Shown one piece after another: positions 1-9,246 of a stretch of 64,000 nt of DNA. Source of the DNA: Dolichospermum sp. DET69 (GTDB taxonomy: Bacteria; Cyanobacteriota; Cyanobacteriia; Cyanobacteriales; Nostocaceae); contig CP070233.1 of NCBI GenBank assembly GCA_017355425.1, positions 3,637,501 to 3,701,500 of the forward strand. The letters run 5' to 3'. The position numbers and the translations under genes are program-made. A model generated the notes under the pieces. It saw nothing but the letters and a program-made list of their open reading frames with translations. It did no database searches and was not told the DNA's origin. The stretch's first letter is position 1, and every line of letters begins with the position of its first letter.

Positions 1-1
1 T

Positions 2-3000
2 GAATATGCTCGTTCTCACAATTTCTGGACAATATTAGGGACAGCTTTCGGGTCTAGTTACAATCGCTTAAAAGCAGAGTCTATTCTTGCTCAGTGGCAA
101 TCAAAAAAATTCAGTGCTTTACCAAATATTGAAGTCGTTAGTGGTACAGTGCTAGGGACTGCAAGAGCAGGCTATGCTGCAACTCAGAATAAGATTTATC
201 TGTCTGATAGTTTTCTCAATACTGCCACTGTAAATCAAATTCAGGCTATTCTTTTAGAAGAAATTGGGCATTATTTAGACGCTCAAATCAACCTCACAGA
301 CACCAGAGGAGATGAAGGTGAATATTTCTCTGCTTTAGTGCGTGGTGTACCTGTAAGTGCTACGGAAATAAATCGTATCCAAAATGAAAATGATCATCGG
401 ACTATTACCCTAAATGGCCAAAATATTGCCATTGAAGAAGCGGGGATTACCGTCTATGAGACAGTTAAGTTAGCTATTTTGGGAAGTGTTTCTTTGGGAA
501 GTGCTTCTGTTAAATCTTCCGGTAGTAATTACGTTTGGGTAGCTCGCAAGGGAGCAAATTCTGTTCTTAACCTCTACAACGGCACAACAACATTACCAAT
601 TGCCAATAGTGCCTATGATATTGATACACCCGGCAATTACAATATTTCCAATGGCAATTACAATATTTCTGGTAATACAGTTGTTTATACCAAAAAAGAT
701 GGTAGTGACACAGAGATTTATCGTTACAGTGGTGGCACAACAACCAAACTGACCAATAACACAATTAACGACTACGCACCTCAGATTGCTGGTAATACTG
801 TCCTCTGGTATGCTAATGATGGCACGGATGTGGAAATATTCCGCAATAACGGCACAACCACAACTCAACTTACCAATAACGACACAGACGAAAGGGGTTT
901 AAAACTATCAGGTAGTAATGCTGTCTGGGTTGGTTGGGATGGTAATGACTACGAAATTTATCTGAACAACGGAACTACTACAACCCAACTCACAAACAAC
1001 ACCACCGACGATTATAGTCCTGTTATTTCTGATAATGATAATAAGGTGGCTTGGTTTAACTGGAATGGTACGGCAGAAAACTTGTTTTACTACAATGGCA
1101 CAACTACTACCCAAATTACCAATAACATTGAGGTTTATAATCCACTAGTTTCTGGAGATAAGGTTGTCTACTCTAAATATGATGGCACAAATTATTCTCT
1201 TCAGCTTTACAATGGTACTACTAACACCACAACCCAACTAGCCAGTCAGTTGTCGTCACAAGAAGACTTTAAGATTGATGGTAACTGGGTTGTTTGGGTA
1301 GATAGAACAACAAATAGTAATAGTTATTATTCTAGTTCTAGTTCCACATTGAAACTCTACAATGGAACTTCAACGGTAACACTAAGTAATTCCTTCCCTT
1401 TTTATGACGATTCTCCTTATTCTGACAGCAATTTTACGGTTGCCAATAACAAGGTGGCATGGGTAGGCACTAGTAATAGTAATAATAGCAGTAATCGTGA
1501 TATCTTTCTTTACGATGGCACAACAACCACCCAAATTACCACGAGTGGTGGTTATTATTATTACTCACCTTATTACTCACCTAACTTAACCATTGTTGGC
1601 AATAATGTTCTGTCAATACAAAACAATGACTTATACATTACCCAACCTTCAACAAAGCCTGGTCTAAGTATCAATAGTGTCACAGTAATAGAAGGGCAAA
1701 CCTCCCCACAAAATGCGGTTTTAACCGTCACCCTTTCTGCGTCCAGTACAACTACTGTAACTGTCCAATATGCCACTGGCTACTCCTATTCAGGAGGCTA
1801 CACTGCTTCTCCGGGTTCTGACTACACTACCACTACAGGTGCACTGACCTTTAACGCTGGGGAAACCACAAAGACTATTAACGTCCCCATTTTGGATGAT
1901 AACTATTCAGAACCTGATAAAACCTTTAGCGTCACACTTTCCAATCCTACGGGTGCTGTGTTGATACCAGGGCAAAATATAGGCATAGTAACTATTAGTG
2001 ACACTTTACAATCTAGTGCTACTACTACTCTACCCGCAGGTGTAGAAAACCTGACCTTGACCGGAACTGGGAATATTAACGGCACTGGCAACATTAACAG
2101 TAACACTATCCGGGGCAACAGCGGCAATAATATTATTGATGGTGGAGCAGGAGGTTATGATACCTTACTTGGAGGCGCGGGTGACGATACTTACATTGTA
2201 AGTGGTAATTCTTTTATTGGCGTTAATATTACTGAAAATGCCAATGAAGGAACTGATACTGTCCAGTATTCTTCTGGTACAAGCCCTTTTGCTTTAGGTA
2301 GTTACACATTAGGAGCTAACCTAGAAAACCTCACCCTTACTGGTACGAATGGTATAAGTGGGTATGGCAATGAATTGAATAACGTTATTACAGGTAACAG
2401 TGGTAATAACTCCCTGTATGGATACGGTGGTAACGATACATTAGATGGTGGATTAGGTACATACGGTGGTAACGACTCAATAAATGGTGGATTAGGTACA
2501 GATATTTTGATTGGAGGCGCGGGTGACGATACTTATATTGTAACAGGTAGTAATATGTATACGTATGGTAATGCTACTGTTACTGAAAATGCCAATGAAG
2601 GAACTGATACTGTCCAGTATTCTTCTGGTACAAACCCTTTTGTTAGTTACAGTTACACATTAGGAGCTAACCTAGAAAACCTCACCCTCACTGGTACGAA
2701 TGGTATAAGTGGGTATGGCAATGAATTGAATAACGTTATTACAGGTAACAGTGGTAATAACTCCCTGTATGGATACGGTGGTAACGATACATTAGATGGT
2801 GGGACTGGAAGTGATTATTTGTCTGGCGGTGCAGGTAATGATACTTACATTGTTGACAATATTAGTGATTCCATTTACGAAAATGCCAACGAAGGTACAG
2901 ATACAATTCAGTCTAGTATCACCTTTAGTATTCCTAGTATTCCCACCATGTTTGGTACTGACATGTTGACAAACATCGAAAACCTGACTTTAACGGGAAC

Positions 3001-3967
3001 AACCGCAATTAACGGTACTGGCAATGCAGGTAATAACGTCATTACTGGTAATACTGGTAATAACATCCTAGATGGTGGATTAGGTACAGATACCTTGATT
3101 GGTGGTGCGGGTGATGACATTTATATTGTTGATACCAGCACTGACACGATTACCGAAAATGCCAACGAAGGTACAGATACAATTCAATCCAGTATCACCT
3201 TGAGTATTGCCACTTTGACAAACATCGAAAACCTGACTTTAACGGGAACAACCGCAATTAACGGTACTGGTAATGCAGGTAATAACGTCATTACTGGTAA
3301 TACTGGTAATAACACTCTAGATGGTGGATTAGGTATAGATACCTTGATTGGTGGTGCGGGTGATGACATTTATATTGTTGATACCACCACTGACACCATT
3401 ACCGAAAATGCCAACGCAGGTACAGATACAATTCAATCTAGTATCACCTGGAGTATTGCGACCTTGACAAACATCGAAAACCTGACTTTAACGGGAACAA
3501 CCGCAATTAACGGTACTGGTAATGCAGGTAATAACGTCATTACTGGTAATACTGGTAATAACACCATAACTGGCGGTAGAGGAAAAGATACTCTAACCGG
3601 AGGACTGGGAATAGACCGTTTTGATTACCGTAATTTAGCCGATTCTGTCTTCAGTAGTTTTGATGTGATTACAGACTTCAATGCTACTGCTAATAATGAT
3701 TTATTCCTTGTTTCCACTGCCCGCAGCGTATTTTCCAATGTGGGATCTGTGGCAACACTGAATACAACGGAAATTGCAGCTAAGTTAACCAATACTGCTT
3801 TTGTAGCTAACTCTGCTGCTCAATTTACCTTTGGTACTGGTGCTAATATCCGTAGTTTTGTCGCTATTAATGATGGAACAGCAGGATTTAGTGCTGCTAC
3901 TGATGCTATTATTGAGGTGACGGGCTTAACGGGGACTTTAGCATTAGCTAATTTTGTCACAGTTTAG
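2..3967 (+). CDS. Large RTX-type calcium-binding protein, 5' end outside window
   Basis: The frame is open from base 2, so the start codon lies upstream of the window; the stop is TAG at 3965-3967. Visible parts in order: an N-terminal stretch with LLEEIGHYLDA followed by DEGEYFS (about 255-340), which looks like a metallopeptidase HExxH helix with the first His replaced by Glu; a run of degenerate units carrying NNGTTTTQLTNN and W-rich strands (about 550-1640), propeller-like; one Calx-beta domain (about 1660-2010); then Gly/Asp-rich RTX blocks such as GGAGDDTYIV (about 2040-3600), which bind calcium in this family; and a C-terminal block beginning DRFDYRNLADS that is common in cyanobacterial RTX proteins. 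The RTX part contains near-identical DNA units, including three at 249-bp spacing (about 2970-3560). Probably exported by a type I system or cell-surface bound (family knowledge). The exact role is unknown. Confidence 0.85.
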   Translation, partial: EYARSHNFWTILGTAFGSSYNRLKAESILAQWQSKKFSALPNIEVVSGTVLGTARAGYAATQNKIYLSDSFLNTATVNQIQAILLEEIGHYLDAQINLTDTRGDEGEYFSALVRGVPVSATEINRIQNENDHRTITLNGQNIAIEEAGITVYETVKLAILGSVSLGSASVKSSGSNYVWVARKGANSVLNLYNGTTTLPIANSAYDIDTPGNYNISNGNYNISGNTVVYTKKDGSDTEIYRYSGGTTTKLTNNTINDYAPQIAGNTVLWYANDGTDVEIFRNNGTTTTQLTNNDTDERGLKLSGSNAVWVGWDGNDYEIYLNNGTTTTQLTNNTTDDYSPVISDNDNKVAWFNWNGTAENLFYYNGTTTTQITNNIEVYNPLVSGDKVVYSKYDGTNYSLQLYNGTTNTTTQLASQLSSQEDFKIDGNWVVWVDRTTNSNSYYSSSSSTLKLYNGTSTVTLSNSFPFYDDSPYSDSNFTVANNKVAWVGTSNSNNSSNRDIFLYDGTTTTQITTSGGYYYYSPYYSPNLTIVGNNVLSIQNNDLYITQPSTKPGLSINSVTVIEGQTSPQNAVLTVTLSASSTTTVTVQYATGYSYSGGYTASPGSDYTTTTGALTFNAGETTKTINVPILDDNYSEPDKTFSVTLSNPTGAVLIPGQNIGIVTISDTLQSSATTTLPAGVENLTLTGTGNINGTGNINSNTIRGNSGNNIIDGGAGGYDTLLGGAGDDTYIVSGNSFIGVNITENANEGTDTVQYSSGTSPFALGSYTLGANLENLTLTGTNGISGYGNELNNVITGNSGNNSLYGYGGNDTLDGGLGTYGGNDSINGGLGTDILIGGAGDDTYIVTGSNMYTYGNATVTENANEGTDTVQYSSGTNPFVSYSYTLGANLENLTLTGTNGISGYGNELNNVITGNSGNNSLYGYGGNDTLDGGTGSDYLSGGAGNDTYIVDNISDSIYENANEGTDTIQSSITFSIPSIPTMFGTDMLTNIENLTLTGTTAINGTGNAGNNVITGNTGNNILDGGLGTDTLIGGAGDDIYIVDTSTDTITENANEGTDTIQSSITLSIATLTNIENLTLTGTTAINGTGNAGNNVITGNTGNNTLDGGLGIDTLIGGAGDDIYIVDTTTDTITENANAGTDTIQSSITWSIATLTNIENLTLTGTTAINGTGNAGNNVITGNTGNNTITGGRGKDTLTGGLGIDRFDYRNLADSVFSSFDVITDFNATANNDLFLVSTARSVFSNVGSVATLNTTEIAAKLTNTAFVANSAAQFTFGTGANIRSFVAINDGTAGFSAATDAIIEVTGLTGTLALANFVTV

Positions 3968-4509
3968 CTAATAGACATCAGGTGAATATTTAATGTGCGT
4001 AACCTGAAACCCTTGTAGAGACGTTCCATGGAACGTCTCCACCCTTGACCGGAGATGGCGCAAAATATCTCTGAAATTCTCTTTGGTTTGTGACTTGTGC
4101 GTAAGTCCTATTATTTTCTGAAATTCCCTAATTTAATTGACTGATACTTTTAACCGAGACATTCCCCGACATCTGAGATATCGTGAATATCCAGTATAAC
4201 ATCACCAACTGAGTTAGTGAAGGTGGTATCCCACATTGCCCACAGAACATAATTCTAAGGCTCTTGATTGTCTATCAACGAGTTCAATACCCAAATTTTC
4301 TCTAGAACTACCAAGTTTTCTAAGGAAAGGTTTATTTTCTTTGTAGCCATTCAAGTCTATTCGGAACCATTACAGTTACTCAAAATATTTATTGACTTTA
4401 AATTAACTACAAAACTCTCGTATACATATATAGTATTATGAACCTATTGTCGGGAAATGTCAATAGATGCCTGAAGATTTGATGTCCTATTCTTTACTCC
4501 TAACCTAAA
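3968..4509. other. Gene-free interval before pyrD
   Basis: No convincing ORF on either strand. It holds the 22-bp palindrome at 4018-4039 and otherwise AT-rich sequence. The pyrD promoter should lie in its last 150 bases, but no clear -10/-35 pair was identified. Confidence 0.6.
4018..4039. repeat. Perfect 22-bp palindrome
   Basis: The half-site GAGACGTTCCA is followed directly by its reverse complement. It sits 50 bases after the RTX stop codon. There is no T-run, so it is not a classical terminator. It looks like one of the short palindromic repeats dispersed in Nostoc-type genomes (inference). Confidence 0.75.
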
Positions 4510-5646
4510 TTGGATATTTATAAAGCATTAGTTGGTCATTTTTTATTTACTCTGGTGAAAACAGACCCAGAGTGGTTACACAAACAAACTATTAGTAGTC
4601 TTAATTGGTTGGCAAAAACCAGCTATTATCCGGCTAATAATTGTTTAAATCATCTCCTTTACCAATCTTTATCTCTCCAGAACCCACGACTAGAACAAAC
4701 TATACTGGGAATGAAATTTCCCAATCCCTTGGGTTTAGCGGCTGGATTTGACAAAGACGGTGTTGGCGCTAGTTTGTGGCATAATTTTGGGTTTGGTTTT
4801 GCTGAATTGGGTACTGTTACTTATCACCCCCAACCGGGAAATCCCCCCCCTCGGTTATTTCGTTTACCTTTAGATCAAGCGGCACTTAACCGGATGGGTT
4901 TTAATAATTCTGGTGCAGTCGCAATGGCCGCAAGATTAACAGCGGCAAAACAACATTTGATTCACCCAATCCCAATACCGATAGGAATAAACTTAGGTAA
5001 ATCCAAGATAACACCTTTGGAATTAGCAGCCCAGGATTATCTAGAGAGTTTTCGATTACTGAAGGATTTGGGTGATTATTTTGTAGTTAATGTTTCCTCT
5101 CCCAATACACCGGGATTGCGATCGCTCCAGGATGCTACCATGCTCAGTCAAATCTTAGATATGCTACAGCAGGAAAACATCGCACAGAAACCCATATTTG
5201 TGAAGATAGCCCCGGATTTAGAATGGGAAGCAATATCTGACATTATTAATCTGGCTAAAACCTACCAAATTGCCGGTCTAATTGCTACCAATACCACCAT
5301 CAGCCGAGAAGGACTCAAAACCCAAATCATTGAAAAAACTGGTAAATCCCCCCAAGAAGAAGCGGGAGGAATTAGCGGAAAACCAGTGCGCGATCGCTCT
5401 ACGGAAATAATTCGCTACATTTACCAACAAACCCAAGGGCAAATGCCCATTATTGGTGTAGGTGGTATATTTACCGCTGAAGATGCTTGGGAAAAAATCA
5501 CAGCCGGGGCTTGTCTGGTTCAAACTTATACAGGCTGGATATATGAAGGACCAATGATGGTACGCCGTATTCTTGCCGGTTTATTAACTAAACTCGAAGA
5601 AAACGGCTTAACATCCATCAGTCAAGCGATTGGGATTAGTCCGTAG
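4510..5646 (+). CDS. pyrD: Dihydroorotate dehydrogenase (quinone), class 2
   Basis: Oxidises dihydroorotate to orotate in pyrimidine synthesis, passing electrons to membrane quinone via FMN. At 378 residues it matches class 2 enzymes, with an N-terminal hydrophobic helix region (about residues 1-40) for membrane attachment. Recognisable blocks in order: [39 protein letters not shown] (carrying the class 2 catalytic Ser), [20 protein letters not shown] and [15 protein letters not shown]. The start is TTG at 4510; the next ATG would remove the N-terminal region and the sequence MDIYK fits cyanobacterial relatives. Apparently monocistronic; the next gene is convergent. Confidence 0.96.
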   Translation: MDIYKALVGHFLFTLVKTDPEWLHKQTISSLNWLAKTSYYPANNCLNHLLYQSLSLQNPRLEQTILGMKFPNPLGLAAGFDKDGVGASLWHNFGFGFAELGTVTYHPQPGNPPPRLFRLPLDQAALNRMGFNNSGAVAMAARLTAAKQHLIHPIPIPIGINLGKSKITPLELAAQDYLESFRLLKDLGDYFVVNVSSPNTPGLRSLQDATMLSQILDMLQQENIAQKPIFVKIAPDLEWEAISDIINLAKTYQIAGLIATNTTISREGLKTQIIEKTGKSPQEEAGGISGKPVRDRSTEIIRYIYQQTQGQMPIIGVGGIFTAEDAWEKITAGACLVQTYTGWIYEGPMMVRRILAGLLTKLEENGLTSISQAIGISP

Positions 5647-5696
5647 GGGCGCAGGGACTGCGCCCAGTAGTCAGTGCTAAAACTATTCCCTATTCC

Positions 5697-6452
5697 CTAC
5701 TCCTCAATGGGGAAAAACTCCTTAGACTTACGAGAATAAGACCAAGCGATACCATCAGGATCACGGCTACGACACCAATCGGCAAAATCTGGGTCATTGC
5801 GTCGTTTGTAAACCGTACTGGAATAGACATTTAGCCGTTTGGCTAATTCAGATTGAATCAGCGAACCAAAAACTAACTGTTCTTCTAGAGGTTTTTTAAC
5901 TTCCTCATGGGTAGGGGCAGGTAAGGATTCCGATTCCGATTCAAATTTAGGTTGCGCTTCCTCCTCCTGGAGTATTACTGGAGGTGGAGCTAAAAACGAA
6001 CGGGCAATTTTAGTAACTGGTTGAGCCGGAAGTTTTTCTAGCAATTCACTACTATCAAGAATATCGCCGAGAATACTGGCATTAATAAAGTAGTACGATT
6101 GTTCCTCATTTTCAGAACCTAGTACACTAGCACCAAATTCCTGAGCCTTACCATCTAAATAGCGTTTTGCCACCTGTCCCGAAAAATTACCCTTGATTGC
6201 CAAATCCATTGGTGTAATTTTTCCCTGGTTTTCCCGAATCAAGTCATAAAAAAGCGGGTTAACTTGGTTGCACCACTTTTCCCATCTATATTGCTGCCAA
6301 AGATTGAAAACCATCAGCAGCCCTAAGATTAGCAGTAAGACTTTCCAGGTATTCACCAAGAAAACAATCACAAACGATATCGGCAAAATTAGAACGAGAA
6401 AACTTTTCCCGTAATTTTCTATGGTTTTCTCACTCATGCTCATTTTTGCCAA
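5697..6452 (-). CDS. Membrane protein with putative C-terminal DNA-binding tail
   Basis: A 251-residue protein of unknown function. Residues about 16-50 are strongly hydrophobic and could form one or two membrane segments. The middle is acidic and proline-rich. The C-terminal 60 residues contain QSELAKRLNVYSSTVYKRR, which has the look of a helix-turn-helix, followed by a W/D-rich stretch ending EEFFPIEE-like (SKEFFPIEE). The start is uncertain among ATGs at 6452, 6443 and 6437. Its upstream region carries four TTGGCAA-type iterated sites (6444-6532), so self-regulation is conceivable. No enzymatic motif is visible. Convergent with pyrD. Confidence 0.7.
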   Translation of the reverse strand: MAKMSMSEKTIENYGKSFLVLILPISFVIVFLVNTWKVLLLILGLLMVFNLWQQYRWEKWCNQVNPLFYDLIRENQGKITPMDLAIKGNFSGQVAKRYLDGKAQEFGASVLGSENEEQSYYFINASILGDILDSSELLEKLPAQPVTKIARSFLAPPPVILQEEEAQPKFESESESLPAPTHEEVKKPLEEQLVFGSLIQSELAKRLNVYSSTVYKRRNDPDFADWCRSRDPDGIAWSYSRKSKEFFPIEE

Positions 6453-6532
6453 GTGAATTTTTACAAAATAATATTTCTATATTGGCAAAAATTTGGCCAT
6501 TTGTTTGTATTTTTTGGCAAAATTTTTGGCAA
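6444..6532. promoter_or_regulatory. Iterated TTGGCAAAA sites upstream of the HTH-tailed membrane protein
   Basis: TTGGCAAAA (or a 7-base core) occurs at 6482-6490, 6514-6522 and 6526-6532, and inverted (TTTTGCCAA) at 6444-6452, overlapping the gene start. The clustering within 90 bases of AT-rich DNA suggests an operator. The binding protein is unknown. Confidence 0.45.
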
Positions 6533-6768
6533 TTATTCGACAAAACCTCCTAATTTCAGGTAAAAGTGACATATAACACTAAGAAAAAAATTTTTTCCTA
6601 GCCCTTGGTTATCAGCTACAAAAAATTAGATTTAGTCAGACTTGCTCCACAAGGATTAAAATTAAGCGATGATAGTCCATTGAATATTCTTTATTTTATT
6701 TAGTTTTGAGTAAGTTTTTTAGAGCAGCTTCAGCAGATAATAACCAATCACTAATCATTTATCAAAAT

Positions 6769-7386
6769 ATGAAGATACCTGGATTTCCTGGGAACAGAGC
6801 TAAAAAAGCAGCTTCCTCTGCCCGAAAATCCTTTTTTTTAATTCCGCCATTAGCTCTTTGGCATCCTTGGTGGCATCAATTTATGGATTCTGCGGTAACA
6901 TTTTTAACTGTAATGCTATGTTTACTAATGTTGCCAACTCGGTTTCCCGGAATGGAATTATTAGGCATAGGCCCTAACTGGCTACTCATTTGGGTAGTGG
7001 CTTGGAGTGTCAATCGCTCCGTATTTTCTGCTATGCTATCGGGAATAATTTTAGGGCTATTGCAAGACGCAATGACATCACCAGATCCAACTCATGCCTT
7101 GGGTTTGGGAATAGTCGGAATGTTAACTGCTCTGATTCAAAAGCAGCGGTTTATTCAAGAAGACTTTATTTCTATTGCTTTAATTGTATTTGGCATGGCT
7201 GTGGTCGCAGATACTATTTTTGCTGTGCAGTTATCTTTAACAGGAAATCGTCATGCAGCCAGTATTTGGACATATTACCAGCGTGCTACCTTAGCCTCGG
7301 CAATTCTGAGTAGTTTATGGGCGCCTGTGGTTTATTATCCTCTTAATCGCTGGTGGCAGCAGATGAAATTAATTCGTAATTCGTGA
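6769..7386 (+). CDS. mreD: Rod shape-determining protein MreD
   Basis: Small polytopic inner-membrane protein of the elongasome, linking cytoskeletal MreB to wall synthesis. Several hydrophobic helices are visible, with the family block PNWLLIWVVAWSVNRS and LLQDAMTSPDPTHALGLG, and length fits cyanobacterial MreD. An upstream TTG at 6706 is in frame, but the ATG at 6769 (MKIPGFPG) looks like the usual N-terminus. The stop overlaps the ribD GTG by three bases (GTGA), indicating cotranscription. mreB and mreC are not upstream, where they usually sit; instead there is a divergent gene and about 250 bp of AT-rich DNA. Confidence 0.85.
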   Translation: MKIPGFPGNRAKKAASSARKSFFLIPPLALWHPWWHQFMDSAVTFLTVMLCLLMLPTRFPGMELLGIGPNWLLIWVVAWSVNRSVFSAMLSGIILGLLQDAMTSPDPTHALGLGIVGMLTALIQKQRFIQEDFISIALIVFGMAVVADTIFAVQLSLTGNRHAASIWTYYQRATLASAILSSLWAPVVYYPLNRWWQQMKLIRNS

Positions 7387-8561
7387 GTCAAATGGATAAT
7401 TTTTCCGGAGTCTCTCCAACATCTGTATCTTTACCCCAAAACAATCAATTTGTAGTCAAAGAAATGGTCTGTAATAACTTTGACTCTCAGATGATGCTGC
7501 GGTGTGTGGAATTAGCTCGCACTGCCTTGGGACGGACTTCACCAAATCCCCTGGTGGGGGCGGTGGTTGTTCAAGATGGAAAGATTGTGGGGGAAGGGTT
7601 TCATCCCCGTGCTGGTGAACCTCACGCCGAAGTTTTTGCCCTCAGAGCAGCAGGAGAACGGGCGCGAGGAAGCACTATTTATGTGAGTCTTGAACCTTGT
7701 AACCACTATGGACGCACTCCTCCCTGTTCTGAAGGGTTGATTAATGCTGGTGTATCTAAGGTGGTAGTGGGGATGGTTGATCCTAATCCCTTGGTTGCTG
7801 GTGGTGGGATTGCGCGGCTCCGGGCTGCTGGTATAGAGGTGATAGTTGGAGTAGAGGAATCGGCTTGTCGGCGATTAAATGAAGGTTTTATTCATCGTAT
7901 TCTCTATCAACGACCTTTAGGGATTTTGAAATATGCTATGACCTTAGATGGCAAAATCGCCACTACCGCTGGTCATAGTGCTTGGGTAACAAATCAAGAT
8001 GCTCGCACTGAGGTTCATCAATTGCGAGCTGCTTGTGATGCTGTAATTGTTGGTGGGAACACGGTTAGACAAGATAATCCTTATTTAACTAGCCATCAAG
8101 TGGAGGCTCATAATCCCCTGCGAGTGGTGATGAGTCGTAGTCTGAATTTACCAGAACAAGCTCGCCTATGGGATATTCAGGAAGCTCCTACTTTGGTTGT
8201 AACGGAAGTTGGGAGTTCAGAGACTTTTCAAAAAATGCTGCGGCAGAAAGGGGTGGAAGTGGTGGTATTTAATTCACTCACACCAGAAGCAGTTATGGGT
8301 CATTTATATAAGCGGGGTTTTTGTAGCGTGCTATGGGAATGTGGTGGTATTTTAGCAGCTAGTGCGATCGCTCAAGGCGCAGTTCAAAAAATTATGGCAT
8401 TTATCGCGCCTAAAATTATTGGTGGCGATTATGCTCCTACACCTGTGGGAGACTTAGGTTTAACTAATATGACTCAAGCCTTATCTTTGGAGCGGGTAAC
8501 TTGGCGTGTTGTCGGTTCTGATTGCTTAGTGGAAGGTTATTTAACACCAAAAATTACATAA
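7383..8561 (+). CDS. ribD: Bifunctional riboflavin biosynthesis deaminase/reductase RibD
   Basis: Catalyses the second and third steps of riboflavin synthesis: deamination of the pyrimidine ring, then NADPH-dependent reduction of the ribosyl side chain. The N-terminal deaminase domain carries the zinc motif HAE followed by PCNHYGRTPPC. The C-terminal reductase domain starts around RPLGILKYAMTLDGKIA and contains GGNTVRQDNP and WECGGILAASAI. The length of 392 residues is about 20 more than usual, because of an N-terminal extension; the start could be GTG 7383 or ATG 7392. It overlaps mreD by three bases. Confidence 0.96.
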   Translation: MSQMDNFSGVSPTSVSLPQNNQFVVKEMVCNNFDSQMMLRCVELARTALGRTSPNPLVGAVVVQDGKIVGEGFHPRAGEPHAEVFALRAAGERARGSTIYVSLEPCNHYGRTPPCSEGLINAGVSKVVVGMVDPNPLVAGGGIARLRAAGIEVIVGVEESACRRLNEGFIHRILYQRPLGILKYAMTLDGKIATTAGHSAWVTNQDARTEVHQLRAACDAVIVGGNTVRQDNPYLTSHQVEAHNPLRVVMSRSLNLPEQARLWDIQEAPTLVVTEVGSSETFQKMLRQKGVEVVVFNSLTPEAVMGHLYKRGFCSVLWECGGILAASAIAQGAVQKIMAFIAPKIIGGDYAPTPVGDLGLTNMTQALSLERVTWRVVGSDCLVEGYLTPKIT

Positions 8562-8577
8562 ATAAAATAGATACCAA

Positions 8578-8796
8578 CTATGATTGTTGGCGTTCATAAG
8601 CTAAATCACGAATCAGACTCAGCCGAGATTGAATGTAGTCACAAAGAAAATTAATTTCATGGGCATCTAAGAAAGCTTGATTAGTGATTTGTTTGAGTAA
8701 CCACTGTACCAAACTAGCATCATCAAGCTGTAAGAGTGTTACTGTGTGAGTGGCTTCAACTATAGACCAAAACTGACGCATGATTGTGGGAGTCAT
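8578..8796 (-). CDS. Small conserved-looking protein, unknown function
   Basis: A 72-residue protein, acidic/hydrophobic, with no recognisable domain. The start can be the ATG at 8796 or the one at 8781 (MRQFWSIVEA). It is convergent with ribD and just 16 bases from it. Good codon-like composition and position between real genes support it being expressed, but nothing indicates a function. Confidence 0.6.
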   Translation of the reverse strand: MTPTIMRQFWSIVEATHTVTLLQLDDASLVQWLLKQITNQAFLDAHEINFLCDYIQSRLSLIRDLAYERQQS

Positions 8797-9246
8797 TAGA
8801 CCTCTATGTTAATCATTAATTTAGTTATTTCTCAGATTACACAATTTTAATATTGATTGACTGCATAAATATATAACAAGATATAACTATTATTAAAAAT
8901 TTAACAAGTGAATAAATATCTTGCTAAAAATGAAGAAATGTCAAGTTATATAAATTAACAAAAATTTACTTCATCTCCATAAAGCTTATTACAAACAGTT
9001 AGAAAATTGTGTAATGGGTAATTGGTAAAAATATTGGTTATTGCTGCTTTCGTTAAGCCTTTCACTCTTTTGACTGAAATTTATCAAGACAATAACCAAC
9101 TACTCTAGGACACAGACAAAAGTGAGGAGTAGGGGTTTGAGATGTTTTTTACCTTTCTCCTCAAGTTTATTAACTTCCAATTTGAGATTTTTTATATTAA
9201 AGTAAATGTAACCAGGTTATCTATATTTTTACAAGATGACAAAGTA
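8797..9246. other. Gene-free AT-rich interval
   Basis: No supported gene. An in-frame extension of the downstream gene from 9142 is possible but reads as low-complexity hydrophobic sequence (FFTFLLKFINF...), so the ATG at 9247 is preferred. No strong hairpins were noticed. Confidence 0.5.

Noticed and set aside
6605-6703. 32-codon frame ending just before mreD, perhaps an mreC tail
   Set aside because: Too short, TTG start, stop codon immediately upstream, and no MreC motif recognised.
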